Source: Carnobacterium sp. 17-4
GTDB lineage: Bacteria > Bacillota > Bacilli > Lactobacillales > Carnobacteriaceae
Assembly (NCBI RefSeq): GCF_000195575.1
Contig: NC_015391.1
Location: 1,418,501-1,482,500 of the forward strand
Direction of reading: 5' to 3'
Length of the DNA stretch: 64,000 nucleotides
The position numbers were made by a program, and so were the translations under genes. The notes under the pieces are model-generated. The model saw only the letters and a program-made list of their open reading frames with translations. It searched no databases and was not told the origin of the DNA. Below, piece by piece: positions 63,299-64,000 of the stretch. Numbering within the stretch: the first letter of the stretch is position 1; each line of letters begins with the position of its first letter.

Positions 63299-64000
63299 TT
63301 ACCATCCCTTCAATAATACTGATTTGACTTGATTGTCGTTTTTAGCCATTATTAATTTTTCATAATCATTCTTATTTGTTCCAAAAGAGAAAATTTTATC
63401 ATATATAAAAGTCAAATATTGTTGTTGTTTATCTTCTAATGTCTCTGGTATACCTAATAAAAAAATTACTTTTACTTTATCTTTTGATGTTACTACAGCA
63501 TTTTCATAAATCCCAATACTCAAAACAAACTTAGCATTTCCTTTATTTATGGTATGAGGAATAGCTATTCCGTTGTCATAAATCATTTGTTGAATATTCT
63601 CTCTTTCTTCCCAACGTTTATAAAAGTCTTGATCCATTAGGTTATCTTCAACCAGTTGTTCGATCATAAAAGTTACATTGGAACGATAATTAAAATCTTT
63701 AGAAAGCTTAAAATAACTAAAATCAATATTATTATCTATCTCATTAGATGGTATTGAATGACTTGGTAAATTAATTTTGTCAATTTCTCTAGCAATATAT
63801 TTCCTATCAAAGATACTGTTGATTTTAATGACTGGAATAGTCTCTTTGATTTTTATAGGAATCATAGTTACGATAAAATCATAATACTGCAAATTTTTAT
63901 TCTCGTAATCGATTTCATTAATATGATGAATGTCTGCCTCTAATCCTACTACCTCTTGTAATTGTCTTTTGACTAATTCAAAAGTACCTCTTCCTGTATT
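63299..64000 (-). CDS. gutR: Sorbitol operon regulator GutR, C-terminal part
   Basis: The frame is open from the right edge (64000) to its stop at 63299, giving 233 residues of what should be a protein of about 600. The visible part starts within a IIB-like domain (NTGRGTFELVKRQL, just after the phosphocysteine position) and ends with a IIA-like domain carrying the histidine in AIPHTINKG. PRD-type activators of PTS operons have this arrangement; with gutM following directly, GutR is the natural assignment. The DNA-binding and PRD domains lie beyond the window, and a sorbitol-6-phosphate dehydrogenase gene is expected there too. Confidence 0.87.
   Translation of the reverse strand, partial: NTGRGTFELVKRQLQEVVGLEADIHHINEIDYENKNLQYYDFIVTMIPIKIKETIPVIKINSIFDRKYIAREIDKINLPSHSIPSNEIDNNIDFSYFKLSKDFNYRSNVTFMIEQLVEDNLMDQDFYKRWEERENIQQMIYDNGIAIPHTINKGNAKFVLSIGIYENAVVTSKDKVKVIFLLGIPETLEDKQQQYLTFIYDKIFSFGTNKNDYEKLIMAKNDNQVKSVLLKGW

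Overview
The window looks like a low-GC Gram-positive chromosome of the order Lactobacillales, most probably Carnobacterium or a close relative (Carnobacteriaceae). This is inferred from the AT-rich sequence, the strong Shine-Dalgarno motifs, the PRD-type PTS regulators and the mix of lactic-acid-bacterial genes (MalA/DUF1189, maltose phosphorylase, a MutY without an iron-sulfur cluster) with a Bacillus-like perR/gsaB neighbourhood. The genus is an inference; no rRNA or other marker gene is present.

Positions 1-20000: a large maltose/maltodextrin region, nearly all on the minus strand. Two paralogous maltose-binding lipoproteins, an ABC permease pair (malF, malG), malA, maltose phosphorylase (mapA), beta-phosphoglucomutase (pgmB) and several GH13 enzymes are present. 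They would import maltodextrins, trim them, and split maltose by phosphorolysis into glucose and beta-glucose 1-phosphate, then glucose 6-phosphate. One oligo-1,6-glucosidase-like gene is split by a one-base frameshift in a homopolymer. LacI/CcpA-type operators overlap the -35 boxes of both malE promoters, and a LacI-family gene (putative malR) lies at 18860-19831. dsdA (D-serine dehydratase) and a lipid-kinase gene are interspersed. No ABC ATPase is encoded here.

Positions 20000-27200: perR, gsaB, an aromatic-acid-exporter-like protein, an SGNH-like exported protein, ntdP (DUF402), mutY and recX. As I remember it, this resembles the recX-mutY-ygaC-ygaE-gsaB-perR stretch of Bacillus subtilis, so it may be an old conserved block.

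Positions 27200-34500: a stress and accessory segment with two YflT-domain proteins flanking a short-chain dehydrogenase, an orphan AbiEi-like antitoxin homologue, an unexplained non-coding stretch (31479-31987), a DUF1659/DUF2922 pair, a leaderless amidase with LysM and peptidoglycan-binding repeats, and a deoxynucleoside kinase.

Positions 34600-44300: the mannitol operon mtlA-mtlR-mtlF-mtlD (minus strand), divergent glmS (plus strand), a C39-like putative cysteine peptidase and lpd (dihydrolipoamide dehydrogenase).

Positions 44400-59100: a minus-strand exopolysaccharide/capsule cluster: initiating sugar transferase, aminotransferase, GT4, polymerase/ligase-like membrane protein, two GT2 enzymes, Wzx flippase, Wzz/CpsC, tyrosine kinase CpsD, CapD-like nucleotide-sugar dehydratase and a third GT2. 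Two acyltransferase-fold genes lie upstream. The dehydratase-aminotransferase-initiating transferase trio suggests a 2,4-diamino-trideoxyhexose at the reducing end.

Positions 59400-64000: a Cys-rich DUF326 copper-binding protein, then a sorbitol/glucitol PTS operon (gutR end, gutM, IIC, IIBC, IIA-like, transaldolase-like aldolase) running in from beyond the right edge. Rho-independent terminators separate most units. I saw no tRNA, rRNA, CRISPR array, insertion sequence or prophage.
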